Assembly (NCBI GenBank): GCA_015060925.1
Contig: SUXM01000006.1
Coordinates: 53,719-117,718 of the forward strand
Length of the DNA stretch: 64,000 nucleotides
Reading direction: 5' to 3'
DNA from: Parabacteroides distasonis
Lineage (GTDB): Bacteria > Bacteroidota > Bacteroidia > Bacteroidales > Tannerellaceae
The notes under the pieces: model-generated
Told to the model about the DNA's origin: nothing
Seen by the model: the letters and a program-made list of their open reading frames with translations, nothing else
Database searches by the model: none
Position numbers and translations under genes: made by a program
Shown: piece after piece, positions 7,479 to 15,255 of the stretch
Position numbering within the stretch: the first letter of the stretch is position 1
Layout: each line of letters begins with the position of its first letter

Positions 7479-9669
7479 TGAGTTCTGCCAATTTTGCATT
7501 GTTCCATCGTTCGGTAGTTCCGACAAGATATCCGGTAATACGTTGTAACTTATCTATATTATCACTTCCACATTGAGGACAGATTTTTAGTTCTTGTTGT
7601 GCATCTTCATAACTGCAATTCATACAACGATTACGATTATGATTTACCGAACAATATCCAATATTATGTTTGTCCATTAAATCGACAATATCCATAATGG
7701 CTTGTGGATTATGTGTTGCATCACCATCTATTTCAATGTAGAAAATATGTCCACCACGAGTTAGGTCGTGATATGGAGCTTCTATTTGAGCTTTGTGTTT
7801 GGGAGAGCATTTGTAATATACAGGTATGTGGTTGGAGTTTGTATAATATACCTTATCCGTTATACCTTTTATTTCTCCGAATTTCTTACGATCTATACGA
7901 GTGAAGCGTCCTGATAATCCTTCGGCTGGAGTAGCCAATACACTAAAATTGTGTTGATAATGTTCTGAGAACTCATTTGCTCTATCACGCATATACGTTA
8001 CAATACGTAGACCCAAGACTTGTGCTTCTTCGCTTTCACCATGATGTTTTCCAACTAACGCAATAAGACATTCTGCAAGTCCAATAAATCCTATACCAAG
8101 AGTACCTTGGTTAATGACTCGACTTACTGTATCATTTGGTTTTAAATTTTCACAGCCAGTCCATAATGAAGACATTAGTAAAGGAAACTGTTTTGTAAAA
8201 GCTGTCTTTTGAAATTCGTAACGGTCACATAGTTGTTTGGCTGTTATTTCTAAAAGTTCATCAAGTTTAGAAAAGAATGTTTCGATTCGTTGCGATTTGT
8301 CTTTGATAGGCATACATTCTATAGCGAGACGAACAATATTAATTGTAGAGAAAGAAAGGTTACCTCTTGCAATAGAGGTCTTTTCTCCAAAACAATTTTC
8401 AAAAACACGAGTTCGACAACCCATTGTTGCCACTTCGTATTGATAACGTTTGGGATCATCTTTATGCCACTTTTCATGAAGATTGTAAGTTGCATCAAGA
8501 TTTACAAAATTAGGAAAGAATCGGCGTGCAGCTACTTTACAAGCGAATTGATAGAGGTCATAATTTCTGTCTTCGGGTAAATAACTGACTCCTCGTTTTT
8601 TCTTCCAGATTTGAATAGGGAAAATAGCTGTAGCTCCTTTACCTACACCTTCGTAAGTAGATTGTAATAACTCTCGGATAATACAACGACCTTCAGCTGA
8701 TGTATCTGTTCCATAATTAATGGATGAGAAAACTACTTGATTACCTCCTCGGGAATGAATGGTATTCATATTATGTATAAATGCTTCCATTGACTGATGT
8801 ACTCGATTAATTGTACGATTGATCGCATGTTGTTTAAATCTTTCATTCCCTTGTAAAAAATCAAGATCTTGTACTAAATAATCTTCTATTGGAGTATCGT
8901 ATAAGTGTTTTAACTCTATACCGGTCAGTTTTTCAATGTTTTTAATCTCTTCTATATAACTTAAACGAACATAAGGTGCAAGATAGAAATCGAAAGCAGG
9001 AATAGCTTGTCCACCATGCATTTCATTCTGAACAGTTTCCATAGAGATACAAGCCATGATGGAAGCTGTTTCAATTCGTTTAGTCGGTCGACTTTCACCG
9101 TGTCCGGCCTGAAAGCCGTTTTCAAGGATTTTATCTAATGGATGTTGAATACAGGTGAGTGATTTTGTTGGATAATAATCTTTATCGTGAATATGTAGAT
9201 AATTGTTTTTGACAGCCCACAATGTTTCTTCCGAAAGTAAATAGTCGTCAACAAAAGGTTTTGTTGTTTCTGAAGCAAATTTCATCATCATACCAGCAGG
9301 AGTATCGGCATTCATATTGGCATTTTCCCGTGTGATATCATTTGATTTAGCCTCTACAATTTCAAGAAACATCTCACGTGTTTTAGCTTTACGAGCGATG
9401 CTACGTTTATCACGATAGGCAATGTAACTTTTAGCTACCTCTTTGCGTGGTGAAGCCATTAATTCAACTTCAACCATATCTTGAATCTCTTCGACAGAGG
9501 ATTGCTCTTTTCCTTTAAATTCAATACGGTCAACAATTTTATAAATAAGGACATCGTCCTCTCCAATTTCTGTTGTTAACATTGCTTTGCGAATTGCTGC
9601 AGCAATTTTTTCGCGGTTAAACCCCACGATACGGCCATCTCTTTTGATTACAGTTTGTATCATATGCAT
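7456..9669 (-). CDS. nrdD: Anaerobic (class III) ribonucleoside-triphosphate reductase NrdD
   Basis: 737 residues (735 if the second ATG, 6 bp on, is used). Seen: an N-terminal ATP-cone (VIKRDGRIVGFNREKIAAAI) for allosteric control. Near the C-terminus are a four-Cys zinc site (CMNC...CPQC, about residues 680-702) and the glycyl radical loop RITGYLVGT with its Gly near 712. Known: NrdD makes deoxynucleotides without oxygen and without B12, using formate as reductant. The riboswitch about 110 bp upstream implies repression when cobalamin is plentiful, as expected if the cell also has a B12-dependent class II enzyme elsewhere. Confidence 0.95.
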   Translation of the reverse strand: MHMIQTVIKRDGRIVGFNREKIAAAIRKAMLTTEIGEDDVLIYKIVDRIEFKGKEQSSVEEIQDMVEVELMASPRKEVAKSYIAYRDKRSIARKAKTREMFLEIVEAKSNDITRENANMNADTPAGMMMKFASETTKPFVDDYLLSEETLWAVKNNYLHIHDKDYYPTKSLTCIQHPLDKILENGFQAGHGESRPTKRIETASIMACISMETVQNEMHGGQAIPAFDFYLAPYVRLSYIEEIKNIEKLTGIELKHLYDTPIEDYLVQDLDFLQGNERFKQHAINRTINRVHQSMEAFIHNMNTIHSRGGNQVVFSSINYGTDTSAEGRCIIRELLQSTYEGVGKGATAIFPIQIWKKKRGVSYLPEDRNYDLYQFACKVAARRFFPNFVNLDATYNLHEKWHKDDPKRYQYEVATMGCRTRVFENCFGEKTSIARGNLSFSTINIVRLAIECMPIKDKSQRIETFFSKLDELLEITAKQLCDRYEFQKTAFTKQFPLLMSSLWTGCENLKPNDTVSRVINQGTLGIGFIGLAECLIALVGKHHGESEEAQVLGLRIVTYMRDRANEFSEHYQHNFSVLATPAEGLSGRFTRIDRKKFGEIKGITDKVYYTNSNHIPVYYKCSPKHKAQIEAPYHDLTRGGHIFYIEIDGDATHNPQAIMDIVDLMDKHNIGYCSVNHNRNRCMNCSYEDAQQELKICPQCGSDNIDKLQRITGYLVGTTERWNNAKLAELNDRIIHK

Positions 9670-9780
9670 TAAATTATTTAATTACAGCTTATGATACTTA
9701 CGGGAAAATACAGATGAAATCTTATGTGAATAGACTTTATCTTTGACGCTCTATCTCCCGAAAGCATCTCGAATGAGAAA

Positions 9781-9960
9781 AAGGCAGGTCTTCTGACTTG
9801 TTTCCTTCGTGTGGCCTTCCCACCATAAAGGCAGTGACCATTAAGAATACACGAAGTTTTATGAAACTTACAGCTACGGGTATAGTCTCGGATTTTCACC
9901 GAAGTTCCCTTTTCATTCGCAGCGATAGTTATCGCCTTGAACACCTTAACTCGGCGACAA
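9781..9960 (-). promoter_or_regulatory. Cobalamin riboswitch controlling nrdDG
   Basis: On the minus strand the conserved blocks of a B12 riboswitch appear in order: AAGGTGTT near 9945, AAAAGGGAA, then CGGTGAAAATCCGAG, CCCGTAGCTGTAAG, GGTCACTGCC, GGGAAGGCC, and the 3' box AAGTCAGAAGACCTGCC ending at about 9781. This is the class I adenosylcobalamin aptamer layout. About 110 bp of expression platform follow before the nrdD start. Limits are approximate because P1 was not folded by computation. Confidence 0.88.
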
Positions 9961-9965
9961 AGTTA
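9958..9965 (-). promoter_or_regulatory. Promoter -7 element of the nrdDG transcript
   Basis: TAACTTTG on the minus strand matches the Bacteroides TAnnTTTG -7 consensus and lies just upstream of the riboswitch 5' end, where transcription must begin. No clear -33 partner was found. Confidence 0.5.
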
Positions 9966-10074
9966 AAGATTATATTTATATTGTATTTCTTATTTTGAAG
10001 CTTTTTTATATTTAATGTTTTTACTTTATATTTGTCGTTGTAAAGCAGTTAATTATTAACTATATATAGATATC

Positions 10075-11127
10075 ATGAAAAAGAATGTAATATGGGCTGG
10101 ATTGCTCATGTTTGTTATGGGAATGGCAAGTTCTTGCTCTCAAAAGCAAGAGTGTAATCACTGGGATATGAAAGGTGTTGTGCTGACGGTTAATGACCTT
10201 CAGACAGTAGATTGGGCGAATGTAGCCGCAGAAAACGGTATCAATACAATCGGTACTCATATTCGTCCGAATGAAGTCATGGATTTTATGAATTCGGAGC
10301 AAGGAAAACAGTTTATGGAAACTTGTAAAGAAAAGGGAATCCATGTTGAACATCAATTGCATGCGATGGGAGAGTTGTTACCCAGAAGTCTGTTTGCAGA
10401 AGATTCTACGATGTTTAGAATGGATGAAAACGGATTGAGAGTTTCTGATTTTAACTGTTGTGTTCATTCTGAAAAAGCACTTACCATCATAGAAGAAAAT
10501 GCTTTAGCTGTAGCAAAAGTGTTGAAACCAACGAATCATCGTTATTATTTTTGGATGGATGATGGTAAACCAACTTGTAGCTGTCCGGAATGTAGTTCAT
10601 ATAGCCCTAGTGAACAAGCATTGATTATCGAAAATAGAATTTTGAAAAAATTGAAAACCATTGATCCGGAAGCAATGTTAGCCCATTTGGCATACGAAAA
10701 TACATTGTCTGCACCTCAAAAGGTAAAACCGGAAGAGGGAATTTTCCTTGAATTTGCTCCAATCTGGCGTTCGTGGGATAAACCTATTTCAGATCCTACA
10801 GGTGAACCTATTTTGGATAATGCGGATTATATGACTCATGCTGATAACTTGAAGTTTTTGGAAGATAATTTGAAAGTTTTTCCGGTGGAAACAGCTGTTG
10901 TATTGGAATATTGGTTAGATGTTTCTTTGTTTAGCCGTTGGAAGAAACCGGCTGTCAAATTACCTTGGAACAAGGAGGTTTTTGAAGCGGATTTGGCTAC
11001 TTACGCCCAGTATGGACTTAAGAACGTGACAACCTTTGCGGTCTATATGGATTCAACCTATTTCAAGGAGTATCCTGATTTTTCCTATCTGAAAGAGTAC
11101 GGAGAAGGTTTTAACAACGTAAAATAG
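10075..11127 (+). CDS. Lipoprotein, DUF4838-like
   Basis: 350 residues. Lipoprotein signal ends ASSC (Cys about 21). The middle holds RYYFWMDDGKPTCSCPEC, then an EQALIIENRILKKL helix and a LEFAPIWRSWDKP stretch. This order (Trp-rich strand, CxCPxC pair, helix, acidic strand) resembles DUF4838 TIM-barrel proteins related to glycoside hydrolases. The shorter length makes a single-domain member likely. A TATATTTG -7 element at 10027-10034 suits the start at 10075. The gene stands alone between divergent nrdD and the DUF4332 gene 40 bp downstream. Enzymatic function is not demonstrated by the sequence; an alternative is a carbohydrate-binding lipoprotein. Confidence 0.65.
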   Translation: MKKNVIWAGLLMFVMGMASSCSQKQECNHWDMKGVVLTVNDLQTVDWANVAAENGINTIGTHIRPNEVMDFMNSEQGKQFMETCKEKGIHVEHQLHAMGELLPRSLFAEDSTMFRMDENGLRVSDFNCCVHSEKALTIIEENALAVAKVLKPTNHRYYFWMDDGKPTCSCPECSSYSPSEQALIIENRILKKLKTIDPEAMLAHLAYENTLSAPQKVKPEEGIFLEFAPIWRSWDKPISDPTGEPILDNADYMTHADNLKFLEDNLKVFPVETAVVLEYWLDVSLFSRWKKPAVKLPWNKEVFEADLATYAQYGLKNVTTFAVYMDSTYFKEYPDFSYLKEYGEGFNNVK

Positions 11128-11167
11128 AACACTTAATTTATAATTAACCTTTTAATATAGTTAGACT

Positions 11168-11575
11168 ATGGGATATAAAATTGATCAGATTGAAGGCATA
11201 GGTGAAGTATATGCTGAAAAATTACAAGCAGCGGGAGTAAAGACTACAGAAGATTTGTTGGAAAAATGTGCGGCTAAATCCGGACGTGTAAAATTGGCTG
11301 AAGAAACAGGCATTAGTGAAAAGTTGATTTTGAAATGGACCAACCATGCTGACCTGTTCCGTATCAATGGTATTGCCGGTCAATTTGCAGAATTGTTAGA
11401 AGCTGCAGGGGTAGATACAGTGAAAGAACTTCGTCACCGTGTACCGGCAAACTTGCATGCGAAAGTAACAGAAGTAAATGCAGAAAAGAACCTTTGCAAC
11501 CGTGTTCCTGCATTGGCAGAATTGGAAAAGATGATTACCCAAGCCAAAGAATTGGAACCGATAATTACCTATTAA
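11168..11575 (+). CDS. DUF4332 helix-hairpin-helix protein
   Basis: 135 residues with no signal peptide. Two copies of a helix-hairpin-helix-like unit are visible: IEGIGEVYAEKLQAAGVKT at 8-26 and INGIAGQFAELLEAAGVDT at about 67-85. This tandem arrangement is that of DUF4332, whose members resemble the DNA-binding HhH of RadA/DisA. Known: function unestablished. Inferred: non-specific nucleic-acid or protein binding. It lies 40 bp after the lipoprotein gene and before a strong bidirectional terminator, so the two may share a transcript. Confidence 0.75.
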   Translation: MGYKIDQIEGIGEVYAEKLQAAGVKTTEDLLEKCAAKSGRVKLAEETGISEKLILKWTNHADLFRINGIAGQFAELLEAAGVDTVKELRHRVPANLHAKVTEVNAEKNLCNRVPALAELEKMITQAKELEPIITY

Positions 11576-11604
11576 AATGTGTCGGTTAAAAGAACCGATC
11601 CAAT

Positions 11605-11650
11605 AAAAATAGCATGTGCAGATTTGAAAGAATCCTCACATGCTATTTTT
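11605..11650. terminator. Bidirectional terminator
   Basis: Perfect 14-bp stem aaaaatagcatgtg (11605-11618) with cacatgctattttt (11637-11650), flanked by A and T runs, between convergent DUF4332 and TPM-domain genes. Confidence 0.88.
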
Positions 11651-11673
11651 TATGTTGTTACTAATGTTTTTGT

Positions 11674-12603
11674 TTACCAACGGCTGATGGAACCTCCACC
11701 TCCGGAACTACCGCCACCCCATGAGCCGCCTCCGCCTCTAAAGCCACCGAATCCTCCACCGGAACCGGTGATGATAACCGGACCGCTACTGCGTTGTAAG
11801 CGACTGGTTGTATGATTTTTCTTCTCTGTATGACCACAGTTTTTGCAACGCCAAACCTCTTCCACTACTCCTTTTTGAGTGTAAGTCGCACGTTGTATAA
11901 CCTGTTCTCCAACGTAAGTGAGTGTTTTTTGTCCACATCGTGGACAAACACGTGTACGATGTTTGATAGCTTGTATTACCCAGGAAATAAGAATTATAAA
12001 AATAAAACTACCTCCAAAAAGCCAAAACAATGATATAAACGAATCATCATCATTATTGGAGTGTATACCTGTCATTTCAGCTCGTTCATAATCACTTGCC
12101 ATCAAATAATTAGCAACAGCAGAAACCCCTTTCAGCAGGCCGTTATTGTAGTTGCCTGTTTTAAAATCAGGAAGCATATACCGTTGTTGCAGACGATAGC
12201 AGATTGCATCTGGTAATATACCTTCGATACCATAACCGGTTTCAAACACGACTGAACGTTGTGGAGGATCAGTTACTAATTGAATTAATAAACCGTTATC
12301 TTTATCTTTTTTCCCTAATCCCCAATGTTGGAATAGGTCGGTCGCAAACATACGGGCATCATGATCACCGATACTTCGGATAGCAACAACCGCAACCTCA
12401 ATACCCAAACTGTCTTCGACGGTTTGCAGCATTTGGTTGATACGTGCTACTGTTTCAGGTTGTATGATACCATCCGGATTGCTGACATGATTATATTGAT
12501 CGGATAGGCGGACATTCGGGATTGTCTCAATCGTATAATCTGTAGCAGATATCCAAAAGGGTAGTAGCAGTAATAGAGATAAAAAAATACCTATTCGCTT
12601 CAT
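11674..12603 (-). CDS. TPM-domain (YgcG-type) membrane protein
   Basis: 309 residues. Order: signal peptide 1-20; TPM domain about 25-165 (DGIIQPETVARINQML, IEVAVVAI, NGLLIQLV, VFETGYGIEGILPD); a transmembrane helix near 190-212; a two-pair zinc ribbon (CPRCG...CKNCGH); and a Gly/Ser-rich tail ending SISRW. Known: TPM proteins pair with LemA in many bacteria, and plant TLP18.3/Psb32 relatives act in photosystem repair. The bacterial role is undefined. The zinc ribbon between the helix and the Gly tail is seen in part of the family. It is transcribed 9 bp after lemA, so the two form a two-gene operon. Confidence 0.88.
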   Translation of the reverse strand: MKRIGIFLSLLLLLPFWISATDYTIETIPNVRLSDQYNHVSNPDGIIQPETVARINQMLQTVEDSLGIEVAVVAIRSIGDHDARMFATDLFQHWGLGKKDKDNGLLIQLVTDPPQRSVVFETGYGIEGILPDAICYRLQQRYMLPDFKTGNYNNGLLKGVSAVANYLMASDYERAEMTGIHSNNDDDSFISLFWLFGGSFIFIILISWVIQAIKHRTRVCPRCGQKTLTYVGEQVIQRATYTQKGVVEEVWRCKNCGHTEKKNHTTSRLQRSSGPVIITGSGGGFGGFRGGGGSWGGGSSGGGGSISRW

Positions 12604-12612
12604 CTTTTAAAT

Positions 12613-13209
12613 TTAAAATTCAACTTTTGGTGCCTTTTCTGCTCCGGCATCTGCTGTAAAATAGGCTTTAGGGAAGAAGCCAAACATTCCGGCCAAAATA
12701 TTGTTAGGGAAACTGCGGATGTAAGTATTGTATGCCTGTGCTACCTCATTGAATCGTTTACGTTCTACAGTAATACGGTTTTCAGTCCCTTCCAATTGAG
12801 CCTGTAGTTCAGTGAAATTTTGGTTGGCCTTTAAATCCGGATAACGTTCCATTACCACCATCAAACGTGAAAGTGCACTGCTTAACTCTCCTTGTGCTGC
12901 TTGGAACTTTTTCAAAGACTCTTCGTTTAATTTGGATGGATCAATGGTTGTTTTTGTCGCCTCTGCACGTGCACTGATAACCCCTTCCAAAGTCTCTTTT
13001 TCATGTGCAGCATATCCTTTAACGGTATTTACTAAATTGGGGATGAGATCCAAACGACGTTGATATTGGTTTTCAACTTGGCTCCATGCTGTTTTGACCC
13101 CTTCGTCTTGGGTTACCATGGTGTTGTAAGAGCCTTTTACCCAAGAAAATACTGCAAAAACTAAAAAGACGATCACCCCTAATGTGATCCATAACGCTTT
13201 GTGTTTCAT
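12613..13209 (-). CDS. lemA: LemA family protein
   Basis: 198 residues. One N-terminal transmembrane helix (about 7-25) followed by the helical LemA body: TAWSQVENQYQRRLDLIPNL, GYAAHEKETLEGVISARAEA, QGELSSALSRLMVVMERYPDL, and a closing VAQAYNTYIRSFP. Known: LemA proteins are exposed helical bundles often paired with TPM or peptidase partners; function unresolved. A promoter with both elements precedes it (TTG at 13295-13293, 20 bp, TACTTTTG at 13272-13265, minus strand), so lemA leads the operon with the TPM gene. Confidence 0.93.
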   Translation of the reverse strand: MKHKALWITLGVIVFLVFAVFSWVKGSYNTMVTQDEGVKTAWSQVENQYQRRLDLIPNLVNTVKGYAAHEKETLEGVISARAEATKTTIDPSKLNEESLKKFQAAQGELSSALSRLMVVMERYPDLKANQNFTELQAQLEGTENRITVERKRFNEVAQAYNTYIRSFPNNILAGMFGFFPKAYFTADAGAEKAPKVEF

Positions 13210-13264
13210 AATGTTCTTATTTTGTTTTATGTATTGAATATCTGTTATGTCAGAGGGTTCGGCT

Positions 13265-13295
13265 CAAAAGTAATACAAAAAAACTATATAGCCAA
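13265..13295 (-). promoter_or_regulatory. Promoter of the lemA-TPM operon
   Basis: Minus strand: TTG (13295-13293), 20-bp spacer, TACTTTTG (13272-13265). Both spacing and sequence match the Bacteroides -33/-7 consensus. Confidence 0.6.
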
Positions 13296-13330
13296 TTTCA
13301 AAAAGATATTTACTTATTTATCTCTATTCC

Positions 13331-13362
13331 TTGGATTTTTCCATAGATTAAATATATATTTG
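13331..13362 (+). promoter_or_regulatory. Promoter of the cytochrome c peroxidase gene
   Basis: TTG (13331-13333), 21-bp spacer, TATATTTG (13355-13362), 40 bp before the start codon. It diverges from the lemA promoter. Confidence 0.65.
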
Positions 13363-13402
13363 TATTTTAGATAATAAATCTAATAAATAACAAACCATAC
13401 GT

Positions 13403-14776
13403 ATGAGAAACACATTATTGAAAAAACGGGTGATTATACCCGTAGGATTACTGTTTAGTGCGCTTCTTATGTCTTCTTGCGGTTCTTCTGAATATAAGAA
13501 GTATGCAGATAACCAAGCGAAACAGGTAGCTGCCATTTTAAGAGACAATGGTTGTATGCAGTGTCATTCAGCGACAGCTCCTCTTCCTTTTTATGGAAAT
13601 TTGCCATTGATCGGTCCAACTGTCGAACAGGATATGTTGGAGGGTACTCGTTATGTCGATTTCACAACTTTATTGAAAGCGTTGGATAACGGGGAAATAG
13701 TGGCAGAAGCAGATTTGGCCAAGGTAGAAGATGTGGCATTGTCAAATAGTATGCCACCGTTCAAATATACAGCGATGCATTGGAGTACAAGGCTGGATAG
13801 TGATGAGAAGGCTGTTTTGTTGAATTGGGCGAAGGAGGTTCGAAAAGAAAATTTTGTAAGCCCGACAGTCGCTGAAGAGTTTGCGAATGAACCTGTTCAA
13901 CCACTGCCGACTCTTATCCCGACAGACCCGGAAAAGGTAGCATTGGGCTTTGAACTTTATCATGATACGCGTCTTTCGCATGACAATACCATCTCTTGTG
14001 CCACTTGCCACGGTTTGGAAACTGCCGGTGTGGATCGTAAGCAATTTTCGGAAGGTATAGGCGGACAATTCGGAGGTGTAAATGCTCCGACTGTCTATAA
14101 CTCGGCATTGAATCTTTTGCAATTTTGGGATGGACGTGCCGCTGATTTGAAAGAACAGGCAGCAGGCCCTCCATTGAACCCGGTGGAAATGGGTAGCATC
14201 TCTTTTGATGATATTTCAGCTAAGTTGGCTGAAGACAAGGCTTTCAGTAAGCGTTTCTTGGCTGTATATCCGGAGGGATTCAACCAATCTACCATCACAG
14301 AGGCCATTGCTGAGTTTGAAAAGACCTTGTTGACTCCAAGCCGTTTTGATAAATATTTGATGGGTGAAAAATCTGCTTTGTCAGATGAAGAGATTGCCGG
14401 TTATGAGTTGTTCAAGCTGAATAAATGTGCGACTTGCCATACCGGAGTTAATATCGGAGGCCAATCGTTTGAATATATGGGAATCAAGGCTAATTACTTT
14501 GATTATCGTGGAACAGGCTTGACAGATGGTGACAATGGACGTTATGCCGTTACCAAAAACGAGCAGGATCGTCATCGTTTCAAAACTCCGACTTTGCGTA
14601 ATGTGATGTTGACACCTCCATATATGCATGATGGTTCTGTTCAGACAGTAGAAGAAGCAGTTCGTATCATGCACCAATTCCAGATAGGCAGAGATATTAC
14701 AGAAGCAGAAATGACCAATATGGTCGCATTCTTGAATGCTTTGACCGGAGAGTATAACGGTAAATTACTGCAATAA
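13403..14776 (+). CDS. Tri-haem cytochrome c peroxidase (MauG/CcpA family)
   Basis: 457 residues with a lipoprotein signal ending LMSSC. Three CxxCH sites: CMQCH at about residue 50 in an added N-terminal haem-binding domain, CATCH at about 199 and CATCH at about 342 in the two domains of a bacterial di-haem peroxidase. PTVYNSALN and the later TPTLRNV and PPYMHDG are family motifs. Known: di-haem CCPs reduce H2O2 with electrons from quinol or cytochrome c. E. coli YhjA/Ccp has a comparable third N-terminal haem that takes electrons from quinol. Inferred: a membrane-anchored quinol peroxidase. It has its own promoter and is followed 9 bp later by an RlpA-like gene. Haem attachment would depend on the Ccs protein at 554-3004. 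Confidence 0.92.
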   Translation: MRNTLLKKRVIIPVGLLFSALLMSSCGSSEYKKYADNQAKQVAAILRDNGCMQCHSATAPLPFYGNLPLIGPTVEQDMLEGTRYVDFTTLLKALDNGEIVAEADLAKVEDVALSNSMPPFKYTAMHWSTRLDSDEKAVLLNWAKEVRKENFVSPTVAEEFANEPVQPLPTLIPTDPEKVALGFELYHDTRLSHDNTISCATCHGLETAGVDRKQFSEGIGGQFGGVNAPTVYNSALNLLQFWDGRAADLKEQAAGPPLNPVEMGSISFDDISAKLAEDKAFSKRFLAVYPEGFNQSTITEAIAEFEKTLLTPSRFDKYLMGEKSALSDEEIAGYELFKLNKCATCHTGVNIGGQSFEYMGIKANYFDYRGTGLTDGDNGRYAVTKNEQDRHRFKTPTLRNVMLTPPYMHDGSVQTVEEAVRIMHQFQIGRDITEAEMTNMVAFLNALTGEYNGKLLQ

Positions 14777-14785
14777 AATAAACAG

Positions 14786-15247
14786 ATGGGCATGCCCTTC
14801 CGATGGAGACATATCATCCTCGTACTGGCTCTTTTCATGAGTGTCGGGGAGGAGATATGGGGACAAGAGGAGGGGCTTGCCTCTTTTTATCACCATCGTT
14901 TCCATGGACGGCGGTCGGCAAGTGGTGAAATCCATAATGCCAATGATTTGACGGCTGCCCATCGGACACTGCCTTTCGGTACTTATCTGCGGGTGACCAA
15001 CCTCTCAAACTTGAAACGGGTTGTTGTGCGTGTGACAGACAGGGGGCCTTTCCGCAAAAAACGTATCATAGATGTCTCGTCAAAAGCAGCAGAGATACTG
15101 GATTTCAAGAAGAAAGGAGTTACACGTGTGCGGATAGAGGTTGTTCCTTCCGATTTAGACCTTCGCCTGTTAGATATGCTTTATCCTCAAATCCCGTTGT
15201 TAGATGTTAATTGTTTACGTTCCCAACCTCCTTATCGCATAGAATAG
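14786..15247 (+). CDS. RlpA-like double-psi beta-barrel protein
   Basis: 153 residues. A signal peptide (about 1-28) leads directly into the DPBB domain: GLASFYHHRFHGRRSASGE, TAAHRTLPFGTYLRVTN, VVVRVTDRGPF and IIDVSSKAAEIL. No SPOR domain follows, so it is the short form. Known: RlpA proteins bind or cleave glycan strands without peptide stems at septa, and some short members lack the SPOR anchor. The catalytic-type Asp of VTDRGPF and the His of TAAHRTLP are kept. It begins 9 bp after the peroxidase gene and is probably co-transcribed with it, with no obvious functional link. Confidence 0.88.
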   Translation: MGMPFRWRHIILVLALFMSVGEEIWGQEEGLASFYHHRFHGRRSASGEIHNANDLTAAHRTLPFGTYLRVTNLSNLKRVVVRVTDRGPFRKKRIIDVSSKAAEILDFKKKGVTRVRIEVVPSDLDLRLLDMLYPQIPLLDVNCLRSQPPYRIE

Positions 15248-15255
15248 ATACTTTA

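Noticed and set aside
11690..11780. Repeat-like cctccacc/accgccacc stretch
   Set aside because: It is the Gly-rich tail of the TPM protein in coding sequence, not a DNA repeat array.
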